From positions 50,667-114,666 of the forward strand of contig NZ_VRUU01000007.1 of NCBI RefSeq assembly GCF_008039875.1: 64,000 nt of DNA, given 5' to 3'. How positions within the stretch are numbered: position 1 is the first letter of the stretch; every line of letters starts with the position of its first letter. The notes under the pieces are model-generated. The model was not told where the DNA came from and did no database searches. It was given only the letters and a program-made list of their open reading frames with translations. Positions 36,072-45,387 of the stretch are shown here, piece by piece. The stretch is from Methylobacterium sp. WL119. GTDB taxonomy: Bacteria > Pseudomonadota > Alphaproteobacteria > Rhizobiales > Beijerinckiaceae. Both the position numbers and the translations under genes were made by a program.

Positions 36072-37415
36072 TCAGCCGCGCGCGGATTTCTGGAAGTCGC
36101 GCAGGACGCGGTTCCCGCGCGCGGCGGCGGCGTCCATCGCCGATTGCGCCGTCTGCTGGCCCTGGAGCGCCTTCTCGATCTCCTCGTAAAGGATCGCGCG
36201 GATCTCCGGCAGGCGGCCGAGGCGCAGGCCGCGCGAGTTCGGGGTCAGCTCCCCGCGGGAGAGCTGCCGCGCCGGCACGTCGGTGCCGGGATTTTTGTCG
36301 AAGTAGCCCGCCTGCTTCGTGGCCGCGTAGCCCGCGAGCGTCACCGGAACGTAGCCGGTGTTCTGGGCGTAGAGGGCAACCTGCTCGGGCTTCGCGATGA
36401 AAGCGTAGAAGGCCGCGACGCCCTTGTATTCGGCCTCGCTGCGCTTCGGCGCCGTCATCGCCCACAGGCTGGCGCCGCCGATGATGGAGTTGTTCGGGCG
36501 CGGATTCAGCGCCGGCTCGGTCGGCAGGAAGGCCTCGGCGTAACGGAACTTGGCGTTCTTGACGATGTCGGCACGGCCCGAGGACGAGCCGAAGCCGATC
36601 GCGGCCTGCCCGGAATAGAAGACCGCATCGGGCGCGCCGTCGCGGCCAGCGTACTTGAAGGCGCCGTCCTTCGACAGGTCCAGGAAGCGCTGGAGCTGGT
36701 CGACGAACGGCTTGGTGTTGATGAGCAGTTCCGCGCCGAGGCCGTCGTAGCCGTCGTTCTCGGTGGCGTAGGCGAGGTTCTGGATCGCGGCGTATTCCTC
36801 GAACTGGATCCAGGTCATCCAGGCGGAGGTGCTGGCGATGGGCGTGGCCGCCTTGGAGGCGAGGGTGCGGGCCGCCTTGGCGAAGTCGTCGTAGGTGGCC
36901 GGCGGCGCGTCCGGGTCGAGCCCCGCCTTCTCGAAGGCGTCGCGGTTGTACCACATGACCGCCGTCGAGGAGTTGAAGGGCATCGAGGCGAGCTTGCCGT
37001 CGGCCAAGCTGTAGTATCCCCGCACGCCTGGGATGTAGGCCTTGGGATCGAGTGCGAGCCCGGTCTCCTCCGCCAGCTTCCAGGCCGGCTTGATGGCGGC
37101 GCCAGCCTGCAGCATCGTGCCCGTGCCGACCTCGAAGATCTGGACGACGTGCGGCGCCTTGCCGGCGCGGTAGGCCGCGATCGCCGCCGTCAGCGTCTCG
37201 GGATAGGTGCCCTTGAACACCGCCTCGAGGGTGACATCGGACTGGCTCGCGTTGAAGTCGCGCGTCAGCCGCTCGACCTCCTCGCCGTTCGCGCCCGACA
37301 TCGCATGCCAGAGCACGATGCGCGTCCTGTCGCCGGCGGAGACGGAGGCCGACGGGCGAAGCGCAGCCCACGCGGCAAGACCGCCGACGCCGGCCAACAG
37401 GACGCGACGATCCAT
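36072..37415 (-). CDS. ugpB: ABC transporter solute-binding protein, UgpB type
   Basis: 447 residues. The N-terminal signal is MDRRVLLAGVGGLAAWAALR, possibly twin-arginine-like. The mature protein matches family 1 binding proteins for glycerol-3-phosphate or sugars (TRIVLWHAMSGANGEEVERL, FNSSTAVMWYNRDAFEKAGL, FAYAGRDGA region). It gives the importer its specificity: G3P, glycerophosphodiesters or a sugar cannot be told apart from sequence. First gene of the ugpBAEC-esterase run. Confidence 0.92.
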   Translation of the reverse strand: MDRRVLLAGVGGLAAWAALRPSASVSAGDRTRIVLWHAMSGANGEEVERLTRDFNASQSDVTLEAVFKGTYPETLTAAIAAYRAGKAPHVVQIFEVGTGTMLQAGAAIKPAWKLAEETGLALDPKAYIPGVRGYYSLADGKLASMPFNSSTAVMWYNRDAFEKAGLDPDAPPATYDDFAKAARTLASKAATPIASTSAWMTWIQFEEYAAIQNLAYATENDGYDGLGAELLINTKPFVDQLQRFLDLSKDGAFKYAGRDGAPDAVFYSGQAAIGFGSSSGRADIVKNAKFRYAEAFLPTEPALNPRPNNSIIGGASLWAMTAPKRSEAEYKGVAAFYAFIAKPEQVALYAQNTGYVPVTLAGYAATKQAGYFDKNPGTDVPARQLSRGELTPNSRGLRLGRLPEIRAILYEEIEKALQGQQTAQSAMDAAAARGNRVLRDFQKSARG

Positions 37416-37779
37416 CCGAAACCCTCCCCGTCGGCGGAACCGCCCTGCCCGTTGTCCTCGGGCTTGAGATGCGATCCCGCGGCACCCGCACCGGACGGCG
37501 CGACGCTCATGCCTTCATCATGCACGGACCGACCAGCGGAATAAAGCGCCACGCCGTGCGGTCCCGCGATTTGGCTTCAGGCGTCGGAGGAGCCATCTCC
37601 GCTTCGCGCGCCTCGTGGTCGTTTTGCCGGCTTCGCCGCCCCGCCGGAGGCGCCGTCGGCTCGCCTTGCATCGCAGCACTCGCTTACGGCGTTCGATGGC
37701 TTTCGCCGCTGTATGCGGCTGGAGCGCGATCACGCCCTCGGGCATCGACGCGGTGATCGGGGTCAACCTCAGCGACCGT
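37416..37779. other. Intergenic region between ugpB and the carotenoid oxygenase gene
   Basis: 364 bp. GC-rich with short overlapping frames but no recognisable gene. The ugpB-proximal end should hold the promoter of the importer operon. Confidence 0.35.
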
Positions 37780-39216
37780 TCACGCCGGATCGCGCGCGGG
37801 AAACCAGTTGCCGTGGAAGCCCGGCGGGATCCGGTGCCCGAGGTGGATCGTGGCGACGGGCGGCGCCTCGAACGCGCGCGCATCGAGGACGACGAAGTCG
37901 GTCGTGTCGCGCGCCGTGTCGACGACGAGCCCGATCAGCCATCCCTCGTCCTCGCCGGCCTCCGGCCGCGCCGGCACGAAGACGAACTCCCCCGGGACGC
38001 GGCCGGTACCGAATTCGTGCACGCGCCGCGCCCCGCGCGCCAGATCGTGCTTGTAGATCTGCGTCGCGCCTTCGAGCTGCGTGTTGCCGTCGGCGGGGAC
38101 CGAGACCGCGTAGACGTAGCGGTGGGGTCGCCCGAAGCGGCGCTCGTCGATCCGCGGAAACTCCTGCGCCGCCGGATCAACCACCCGCCGGTCGACCCGC
38201 CCCGTCGCGGGGTCGACGGTCCAGCGCTCCAGCCGGCCCGGCCTGTCGAGGCCGCCGCCTGCCGAGGCGAACACGCTCTCGTAGGCGACGACGTCGAGGA
38301 CCACCCGCCCGTCCGCGTCGTCGTAGGCGTTGGCGACGTGGAACACGAAGCATGGATCGAGGGCGCACCATGTGATGTCGGCGGCCGTCCCGTGCCGGGG
38401 GAGCAGGCCGAGGCGCGCGCGGTGGGCAGGGTTCCAGCGGAACGGGAAGCGGTGGCCGGCCAGCACCGCCCGCATCGAGAAGGTAAGGGGCAGGTCCAGC
38501 ACCACCGCGAAGCGCGCCGTGATCGCGCAATCGTGGATGCAGGGGCCGTGCTCGACCGGGATCGAGACGTCGCGCACGACGCGGCCGGCGGGCGAGACGA
38601 CGACGTGGCGCACGCTGTCCCAGATCCGGCCGTCGTAGGCGATGGCATGCGTCTCGCCGGTCTCGGGGTCGCGGTGCGGATGCCCGGTGAAGGAGCCGGC
38701 CAGCGTCCCCTCGAACGGATCGTAAAGCTGCGTCTCCAGATCCTCGGACAGCGCGACCGGATAGCTGCCGGCCTCGACCAGGGCGAAGGCGCGGCCGCCG
38801 ATCTCGACGACGTTGGTGTTGACGGTGTCGTCGCCCCGGCGCGGTCCGGGGGCGGCGGGCCGGCCGAACGCCGCCGAGGCCGCCCGCGAGCCGATCCAGC
38901 GGTTGCGGTACCACAGGGCCTTGCCGCCCGCGACGCGCAGGCCGTGCACCATGCCGTCGCCCAGGAACCAATCGTGGCCGCGCGTCGTCGGGCGGGCCGG
39001 GTTGGCGCCCATCTTGAGGTATCGCCCGTCGAGCCCCGATGGGATCGTCCCGGTCACGGGCAGGTCCCGCAGCGTCAGCTCCGCGCGCATCGGCGCGTGG
39101 ACGCCGACCACGAAGGGGTGCGCCGTCCCCGGCAGGCGCAGCCGGTTGCCGGCCGCCACCAGCGCGACGAGACCCTCGGCGGCGGCGCGGACGGTCGACG
39201 TGAGACGGTTCGGCAT
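37780..39216 (-). CDS. Carotenoid oxygenase family protein
   Basis: 478 residues from MPNRLTSTVRAAAEGLVALV. The four iron-binding His of the RPE65/lignostilbene dioxygenase fold are visible: SFTGHPHRDPETGE, GPCIHDCAIT, CFVFHVANAY and GFHGNWFPA. Such enzymes split carotenoids or stilbenes with O2. The start at 39216 is the first ATG before the conserved region; the frame runs upstream to 39618 without protein-like sequence. Divergent from the lytic transglycosylase gene. Confidence 0.92.
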   Translation of the reverse strand: MPNRLTSTVRAAAEGLVALVAAGNRLRLPGTAHPFVVGVHAPMRAELTLRDLPVTGTIPSGLDGRYLKMGANPARPTTRGHDWFLGDGMVHGLRVAGGKALWYRNRWIGSRAASAAFGRPAAPGPRRGDDTVNTNVVEIGGRAFALVEAGSYPVALSEDLETQLYDPFEGTLAGSFTGHPHRDPETGETHAIAYDGRIWDSVRHVVVSPAGRVVRDVSIPVEHGPCIHDCAITARFAVVLDLPLTFSMRAVLAGHRFPFRWNPAHRARLGLLPRHGTAADITWCALDPCFVFHVANAYDDADGRVVLDVVAYESVFASAGGGLDRPGRLERWTVDPATGRVDRRVVDPAAQEFPRIDERRFGRPHRYVYAVSVPADGNTQLEGATQIYKHDLARGARRVHEFGTGRVPGEFVFVPARPEAGEDEGWLIGLVVDTARDTTDFVVLDARAFEAPPVATIHLGHRIPPGFHGNWFPARDPA

Positions 39217-39379
39217 CGGTCGAGGGGTTCCAAGAGCGGTGCGAGGACGAGAGCCGTGATGAACCGTGACGGATGCGCTGGGTCGCGACCGCACGCACGC
39301 CTTGAGCGGGATCGAGAACCGACATAGGGCCGAGAGGCTTCCTCCGGCAATGCGATCGCCGCCCCGACGCGGAGAACCG

Positions 39380-40606
39380 ATGATGCGCCTCGCCCGCCTG
39401 CTCCGCGCCGCAGCCCTCCCGATAGCCCTGGCGACGGCCGGCCTGGCATCCTCGGAACCATCGTCGGAACCATCGCCCTGGGCCGACTGCCTGGGCAGGA
39501 TCGCCGCCGACGCCCAGGCCCGCGGGGTGCCGCCGGCCTGGGCGGACGGGCAGCTCGTCGGCTTGACGCCCAACCCGGACGTGCAGGCGGCGACCCGCGG
39601 CCAAGCCGAGTTCGTCAAGCCGATCTGGGCCTACCTCGACGCCACGATCACCGAGGCGACCATCGCCGAAGGGCAGCGCAAGCTCGAGGAATGGGCCGCG
39701 GTCCTCGAGGCGATCGAGCGGCGCACCGGCGTCGACCGCTTCACCCTCGTGGCCTTCTGGGGCGTCGAGTCGGGCTACGGCAAAGTCCTCGACGACGCCG
39801 CGATCGTCCGTCCGGTGGTGCAATCGCTCGCGACGCTGGCCTGCGGCGATCCAAGCCGACCGAGCTACTGGCGCGACGAGCTCGTCGAGGCGCTTCGGAT
39901 CCTCGCGCAAGGGGATGTGCCGCCCGCGCGCCTGACCGGCTCCTGGGCCGGCGCCATGGGGCATACCCAGTTCATGCCGAGCGTCTACCGCGCCCACGCC
40001 GTGGATTTCGACGGCGACGGCCGGCGCGACCTCTGGTCGGTGCCCGACGCGCTCGCTTCGACGGCGAACTACCTCGTCGCCATGGGCTGGCGCGGCAACG
40101 AGCCCTGGGGCACAGAAGCCGTGCTGGGAGAAAGCTTCGACTACGCGCTGGCGGACGAGGACACCCCGCGCAGCTTCGACGCTTGGCGCGCGCTCGGCGC
40201 GACGCCCGTCCCCGATCGCAAAGCGGACGGCGTCGCGCAGGCCACCCTCGTCGCCCCCGCGGGCGCGGGCGGCCCGGCCTTCCTGCTGCGGCCGAACTTC
40301 TCGGTGATCCTGCGCTACAACACGTCGCTGTCCTACGCGCTCACCGTCGCGCACCTGTCGGACCGCCTTCGCGGGCAGGCCGCTTTCGCCCGCGACTGGC
40401 CCCGTGGCGACCGCGCCCTGACCGAAGCCGAGCGCCGCGATCTTCAGACCCGCCTGGACGCGCACGGCCACACGGCCGGCGCCGTGGACGGCCGGATCGG
40501 TCCGAAGACGCGGGCCGCGATCCGCGCCTACCAGGCCTCGACCGGCCTCCGTCCGGACGGCTATGCCGACGTCACCCTGCTGGACCGGCTGCGGACGTCG
40601 CCCTGA
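39380..40606 (+). CDS. Lytic murein transglycosylase with peptidoglycan-binding domain (MltB type)
   Basis: About 408 residues from MMRLARLLRAAALPIALATA, a signal peptide. The catalytic Glu is in LVAFWGVESGYGKVLDDAAI, with GAMGHTQFMPSVYRAHAVDF downstream. A C-terminal peptidoglycan-binding repeat (DGRIGPKTRAAIRAYQASTG) follows. It cleaves glycan strands to anhydro-muropeptides. The start has GGAGA five nt upstream; an ATG at 39350 is also possible. Confidence 0.9.
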   Translation: MMRLARLLRAAALPIALATAGLASSEPSSEPSPWADCLGRIAADAQARGVPPAWADGQLVGLTPNPDVQAATRGQAEFVKPIWAYLDATITEATIAEGQRKLEEWAAVLEAIERRTGVDRFTLVAFWGVESGYGKVLDDAAIVRPVVQSLATLACGDPSRPSYWRDELVEALRILAQGDVPPARLTGSWAGAMGHTQFMPSVYRAHAVDFDGDGRRDLWSVPDALASTANYLVAMGWRGNEPWGTEAVLGESFDYALADEDTPRSFDAWRALGATPVPDRKADGVAQATLVAPAGAGGPAFLLRPNFSVILRYNTSLSYALTVAHLSDRLRGQAAFARDWPRGDRALTEAERRDLQTRLDAHGHTAGAVDGRIGPKTRAAIRAYQASTGLRPDGYADVTLLDRLRTSP

Positions 40607-40695
40607 CGTCCGGCGCCGGCGGGCGTGGACGACGGTCCGTGTTCGCGCCGGCCCGCGATCGGATCACCGGGGCATCCCCCTCGCTGGAGCAGGCT

Positions 40696-41631
40696 CTAGG
40701 CGCGCAGGCGACGGGCCGCGCCCGGCGCCACGGCGGATGTCGGCTCCCTGGACCCGGCGCTCGCATGATCGGGCGACGTCCGGACGTCGCCCGCCTCCTG
40801 GACCATCGCCGCGGCAAGAAGGCGTGCGCGCTCGGCCCAGCGGTCCCGGTCCGCCCGCAGGGCCTCCATCTGGTCCTGGTGCAAGGCCAGCGCGACCTCA
40901 AGCGCGTCGATCTCCGTCCGAAGCTCGCTCGTCCGTTGCCGCTCGCGCGCCAGGGCGGTCTTGAGCACGGACAAGGCAGCGTCCGCCGCGCCGGCCGCCG
41001 AGCCCGTCGCGTCGCCTCCCGGGCGGGCGGGCAGGCCGACGACCGCGATCGGGCCGGCCAGGACCGCGTCGGGCGCCGGCGGGATCCGGGGGGCCGCATC
41101 CGCTCGCCGAAGCTGCGCGATCTCCGTTCGCAGCTGCTCGACATCGAGGCCCGTTGCGGGCAGATCCTCGGACGGCGAAGCGATCGGCGCGGGGGCCGGC
41201 ACCCGCTCCTCCTCCAGCACGAGCCCGTGCAGCATCGCGAACACGGCGTCGCCGTCCAGGCGCGAGAGGTCGAAGCCGCTCTCGGCAGCCAGCTGGCTGA
41301 ATTGCGCCTGTCCCCCGGCGGACTGGCCGACGAAGGCCATCGACCAGTTCGCGAAGCCGCGCTTCTCGGTCGGCCCGCATTGAAGGACCGTCACGTCGCC
41401 GTGCCGATCGTCGCACTGGATCCGCTCGAACGTCTCCTCGACCTCGCGGCGCGGTCCCTCCAGAACCTGGGCGAACGCCCCCGCATTGAACATCAGCGCG
41501 CCGGTCACGTCCGACTCGGCGTTGTTCCGTTGCGACGCCGCGAGGATCTGCGTGATCGATGCCGTCATCTCGGCCTCCGATCCCTTCAGCAGGTTCTTGC
41601 TCGCGTAGACCAGGCGATAGAGTTCGCTCAT
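40696..41631 (-). CDS. BLUF-domain blue-light sensor with C-terminal coiled coil
   Basis: 311 residues. BLUF domain at about 4-97, with flavin-contact residues Tyr9 (RLVYASKN), Asn38 (QRNNAESD), Gln55 (FAQVLEG) and Trp96 (FANWSMAF) at the positions seen in AppA. The rest is a long Ala/Arg/Glu-rich helical tail, probably coiled coil, with no enzymatic domain. It starts 26 nt after the stop of a GGDEF-EAL gene on the same strand, so light sensing and c-di-GMP turnover are probably produced together. Confidence 0.92.
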   Translation of the reverse strand: MSELYRLVYASKNLLKGSEAEMTASITQILAASQRNNAESDVTGALMFNAGAFAQVLEGPRREVEETFERIQCDDRHGDVTVLQCGPTEKRGFANWSMAFVGQSAGGQAQFSQLAAESGFDLSRLDGDAVFAMLHGLVLEEERVPAPAPIASPSEDLPATGLDVEQLRTEIAQLRRADAAPRIPPAPDAVLAGPIAVVGLPARPGGDATGSAAGAADAALSVLKTALARERQRTSELRTEIDALEVALALHQDQMEALRADRDRWAERARLLAAAMVQEAGDVRTSPDHASAGSREPTSAVAPGAARRLRA

Positions 41632-41657
41632 CAGAGACTATCCGGGACTGGGGTGGA

Positions 41658-43382
41658 TCACGCGTGCGGCGGGTAGCTCGCGAGGAAGGTCATGAGGTCG
41701 TCGGCCGGTATCGGCCTGCTGATGAGATAGCCCTGCACGTCGGTGCAGCCCTCTTCGCGGATGCGCTGCATCTGCTCCGGCGTCTCGACGCCTTCGGCGA
41801 CCGTCGTCATGCCCAGGCTCTTGCCGAGGCCCGCGATGGCCCTGATGATCGCGTCGCCGTCCGGCTTGCTCGACAGGTCCTTCACGAAGGAGCGGTCGAT
41901 CTTGATCTTGTCGAAGGGGAACGAGCGCAGGTAGCTCAAGGAGGAGTAGCCCGTGCCGAAATCGTCCATCGACACGCGGACGCCGAGCTCGCGCAGCCGA
42001 TGCAGCGTCCGCAGCGTCTTCTCGTTCTCCTGAAGCAGCACGCCCTCGGTGATCTCGACCTCCAGGCGCCGGGCGGGCAAGCCCGAGCCGGCAAGCGCCG
42101 ACATGATCGTCTCGACCAGGCGGTCGCTCTTGAACTGGGCCGGGGACACGTTCACGGCCACCGCCATGTGCGCCGGCCAGTGCATCGCGTCGCGGCAGGC
42201 CTGCCGGATGACCCAGTCGCCGATCGGCACGATCAGGCCGATCTCCTCGGCCAGCGGGATGAAGTCCAGTGGTGAGACCGCCCCGCGCTCGGGATGCTTC
42301 CAGCGGATCAGGGCCTCGCAGCCGATCAGCCGATCGCCGTCGAGCTGCATCTGCGGCTGGTAGTGCAGCTGGAACTCGCGGCGGGCGAGCGCCTGACGCA
42401 TGTCGAGCTCCAGCCGGCGGCGCGCCTGCATGCGCGCGTCCATCTCGGGCTCGAAGAAGCGGTACGTGCCGCGTCCGTCGACCTTGGCCCGGTAGAGGGC
42501 CAGGTCGGCGTTCTTCAGGAGCGTCTCGGAGGCGTCCCCGTCGTTGGGCGCCAACGCGACGCCGACGCTGGCCCCGATCGTCAGGAGGTGCCCGTCGATC
42601 ATGTAGGTTCGGCCGATCAGGTCGACGAGACGCCGAGCCAGGGCCTGCGTGTCGCTGGCCTCGCGGATGCCGGCCTGCACGATGATGAACTCGTCGCCGC
42701 CGATCCGGGCGACGGTGTCGGTGGGCCGCACGGCCGAGCGCAGTCGATCGGCGACCTTCTTCAGGAGCGCGTCGCCGATCGGGTGGCCGAGCGTGTCGTT
42801 GACGGGCTTGAAGCGATCGAGGTCGACGAGGAGAAGCGCGCACTTCTCGCCGTTGCGATGGAGGCGCACGAGGGCCTCGGAGAGTCGTTCCTGCAGGAGC
42901 AGCCGGTTCGGCAAGCCGGTGAGCGGATCCTGGCGTGCCGCCTCGTCGGCGCGCGCCTCGCTGGCCTTGCGCGCGCTGACGTCCTCGATCGTCGCGATCC
43001 AACCCTGTTCCTCTGCAGGATTCAGCTCGACCTGCAGCGTGAGCCCCTGATCCCTGACCTCGAACGAAACGGCCGTGCGACGATCGCGTCCCTGGCGCAA
43101 GGATCGGAAGACCTCGCGCCTCGGTTTCCCAGTCCCGGCGCACAGGGCGCGAAGCAACGGCCTGGCACCCAGTTTGCGCGAAGGCGGCAGGAAGTTGGTC
43201 AGCAGGCGCTCGGCCGGCGCATTCGAGACGATCACGCGCCCCGCATCGTCGATCATCAGCAGCCCGTGCCGGATCACGTCGAGATAGCGCGCCCAGGCGT
43301 GGGAGGGGGTGCCCGCGTTCGGCCGCAGGCTCCGCGGCGTCTCGCGCCGGGCAGCGCCAAGGTAGTGCCGTTCAGCGCTCAT
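41658..43382 (-). CDS. PAS-GGDEF-EAL c-di-GMP-metabolising protein
   Basis: 574 residues. A PAS domain (VIRHGLLMIDDAGRVIVSNA) at about 33-140, then GGDEF (active site RIGGDEF intact, upstream DPLTGLPNR), then EAL (IGCEALIRWKHPERG, NVSPAQF, SMDDFGTGYSSLSYL, EGVETPEQM all kept). Both cyclase and phosphodiesterase motifs are intact, so either activity could dominate. First gene of the operon with the BLUF protein, and the only c-di-GMP enzyme in the window, which also carries a PilZ-type cellulose synthase. Confidence 0.95.
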   Translation of the reverse strand: MSAERHYLGAARRETPRSLRPNAGTPSHAWARYLDVIRHGLLMIDDAGRVIVSNAPAERLLTNFLPPSRKLGARPLLRALCAGTGKPRREVFRSLRQGRDRRTAVSFEVRDQGLTLQVELNPAEEQGWIATIEDVSARKASEARADEAARQDPLTGLPNRLLLQERLSEALVRLHRNGEKCALLLVDLDRFKPVNDTLGHPIGDALLKKVADRLRSAVRPTDTVARIGGDEFIIVQAGIREASDTQALARRLVDLIGRTYMIDGHLLTIGASVGVALAPNDGDASETLLKNADLALYRAKVDGRGTYRFFEPEMDARMQARRRLELDMRQALARREFQLHYQPQMQLDGDRLIGCEALIRWKHPERGAVSPLDFIPLAEEIGLIVPIGDWVIRQACRDAMHWPAHMAVAVNVSPAQFKSDRLVETIMSALAGSGLPARRLEVEITEGVLLQENEKTLRTLHRLRELGVRVSMDDFGTGYSSLSYLRSFPFDKIKIDRSFVKDLSSKPDGDAIIRAIAGLGKSLGMTTVAEGVETPEQMQRIREEGCTDVQGYLISRPIPADDLMTFLASYPPHA

Positions 43383-44037
43383 GGCACATCGGACCCGATC
43401 TCAGGCCGCCCAGCGAGCGTGCCGAATGGAAGCACTTATTTATAGAGGTAGAATTCTTAATTAGAGGCTACACTGGGCGTTGAATTCGCGCTCTCAAGTT
43501 GCAATCAGCCGCCATTCGAACCTGTCGCCACCGCGCAGGTCGACGGCCTTGGCTGCCATGGTATCGGCCGCAACGGACTGGCGGCAAAGCCGACGCCCTC
43601 CGGCAGCGGTTCAGTGGGAGCCGGTAGGTCGAACTTGGATCAACTGTCGAACGCAGGCATCCGGCACCTAAGGCGACGCCGGATACCGGGGTCGACACGC
43701 ACGGGCATGATGTTCCCGGCGGCGTGCAAGGTGGTCGCACGCCGGCATCCGTAGCTGCCAAACTCGCAAATTCTGCGCGATCCACCGCGGTGACGGGGGA
43801 ACGGACCGCTGCCGGAACGGCAGAAAACGGATGTCTGCTTCGGGGGTAAAGCGTCGATCCCGTCCGACGTTTGGCCTTGAACCAGACGTTCGATTCGAGC
43901 TCGAAGCGTCAACGGCCGCCTCTGCGTCCCGGCAGCGCCGGCAAGGGCCGTCTCGGGCCAGGTGGCTCGCTGAGCCGCCTGGATATCCATCCTGGCGGTC
44001 TCGACTGTCCCCTGCCGGCGGAAGACTGCCGAAGACG
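43383..44037. other. 655-bp intergenic region
   Basis: An AT-rich promoter-like patch at about 43425-43470 precedes the GGDEF-EAL operon. Beyond it the sequence is GC-rich with short overlapping frames and no recognised gene. Confidence 0.35.
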
Positions 44038-45387
44038 TCAGCCGGAGGACCAAACCATCTCGACCATCAGTCCCCCCTCGGCGGCCTCGCCGAATGCCAT
44101 CCGGGCACCGGCTGCCTCGGCTACGTCGCGGGCGATCGCCAACCCGAAACCGGTGCCCGGTCGGCTTTCGTCCCAGCGCACCCCACGGCCCAGCCCGGCC
44201 AGGGCCGGAGGGTCCATCCCCGGCCCATCGTCGCTGACCGACAAGCGGCCTCCCGCCCCGTCCGGCGTCCCGGTGATGCGCACACGCCGGTGTGCCCACT
44301 TGCGCGCGTTGTCGAGCAGGTTGCCCAGAACCTCCATCAGCTCGCCCTCGTCGCCCGGGTAAGACAGATCGGCAGGGACAGATACGTCCCAGACCAGTGA
44401 GTCGCCCTCGGGAAGCCGCCGCATCGTGGCGACGAGCCTGTCCACGACCGCCGCCACGCCACAGGATCTGCGACGCAGGTCCCGAGCACCCGCGAGGCGC
44501 GCTCGAGCCAGCGTGCGATCGACCTGACCGCCCATCGCCTGTGTCTGTTCCGCGATCTGCTGCGCCACAAGCGGTTCCGTTGCGGAGAGCCTGCGCATCA
44601 GGGCGTCGATGACGGCCAACGGCGTCTTCAGTCCGTGTGCCATGTCCGCCGCGCCGGCCTCCGCTCGCTTGAGCGCCCGTTCCTGTGCGTCGAGCAACGA
44701 GTTGAGGTCGGCCACGAGCGGACGAACCTCGTCCGGGAAGACGTCCGGGAGGCGTTCGCGCGTTCCGGCATGCACCGCGGCAAGGCTCGCGCGCAACGTT
44801 CGAAATGGCGTCAGCGCGCGATGGACGAAGACCGCCATCGCCAGGGTCAGCACCACGAACAGCGCGGCGAGCGACGGCATAAGAAGGCGCAGGAACGTCG
44901 ACCGGCTCGCGGCCAGTCCACGCCGATCCTCGGCGACGGTGACCCGCAACCGTGTCGCCGTTCCGCCGGCCCCATCGATCTCGACCGGTCGCGATAGGGA
45001 CAGGAGCCGCCCCCCATCCGGTCCCGTCGCATCGATGACCATCGGCGCATCACCCGTGTCCAGGCCCGACGATTCGAGTCTCTTGTCCCAAAGCGAGCGC
45101 GACCGCAGGGACCGCCGGTCCGGCGTCTCGACCTGCCAGTACAGGCCGCCATAGGGTGTGGCGAACCGCGGATCCGGCGGCTCGCGCGACAGGGTCGGGG
45201 CACCGTCCGAACCCAGTCCGACGCGCCCGGCGATGAGCTTGGCCGAGCGGTCGAGCTCGTCGGCCGTTCGGGCGTCCAGCACGCGGTCGAAGATGATCGT
45301 CAGGCCGAAGCCGGCCAGCAGCAGAGCGAGGCCGATCAAGGCGGCGCCGGTGATCCCGAGGCGCAGGCGCAGGGAGTCCGCCCTCAA
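44038..45387 (-). CDS. Sensor histidine kinase of a two-component system
   Basis: 449 residues. Two TM helices (about 8-35 and 165-190) frame a periplasmic sensor with RLRVTVAEDR near its end, then HAMP-like and HisKA (phospho-His in MAHGLKTPLAVIDAL), N-box LGNLLDNARKWA and G-boxes VSDDGPGMD, GTGFGLAIA. All catalytic motifs are intact. It overlaps the response regulator gene by 4 nt. The order PepSY-regulator-kinase resembles PhoPQ-like or metal/envelope stress systems. Confidence 0.95.
   Translation of the reverse strand: MRADSLRLRLGITGAALIGLALLLAGFGLTIIFDRVLDARTADELDRSAKLIAGRVGLGSDGAPTLSREPPDPRFATPYGGLYWQVETPDRRSLRSRSLWDKRLESSGLDTGDAPMVIDATGPDGGRLLSLSRPVEIDGAGGTATRLRVTVAEDRRGLAASRSTFLRLLMPSLAALFVVLTLAMAVFVHRALTPFRTLRASLAAVHAGTRERLPDVFPDEVRPLVADLNSLLDAQERALKRAEAGAADMAHGLKTPLAVIDALMRRLSATEPLVAQQIAEQTQAMGGQVDRTLARARLAGARDLRRRSCGVAAVVDRLVATMRRLPEGDSLVWDVSVPADLSYPGDEGELMEVLGNLLDNARKWAHRRVRITGTPDGAGGRLSVSDDGPGMDPPALAGLGRGVRWDESRPGTGFGLAIARDVAEAAGARMAFGEAAEGGLMVEMVWSSG

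Noticed and set aside
38177..40471. 764-codon minus-strand frame
   Set aside because: Antisense to the transglycosylase gene and out of frame in the carotenoid oxygenase gene.
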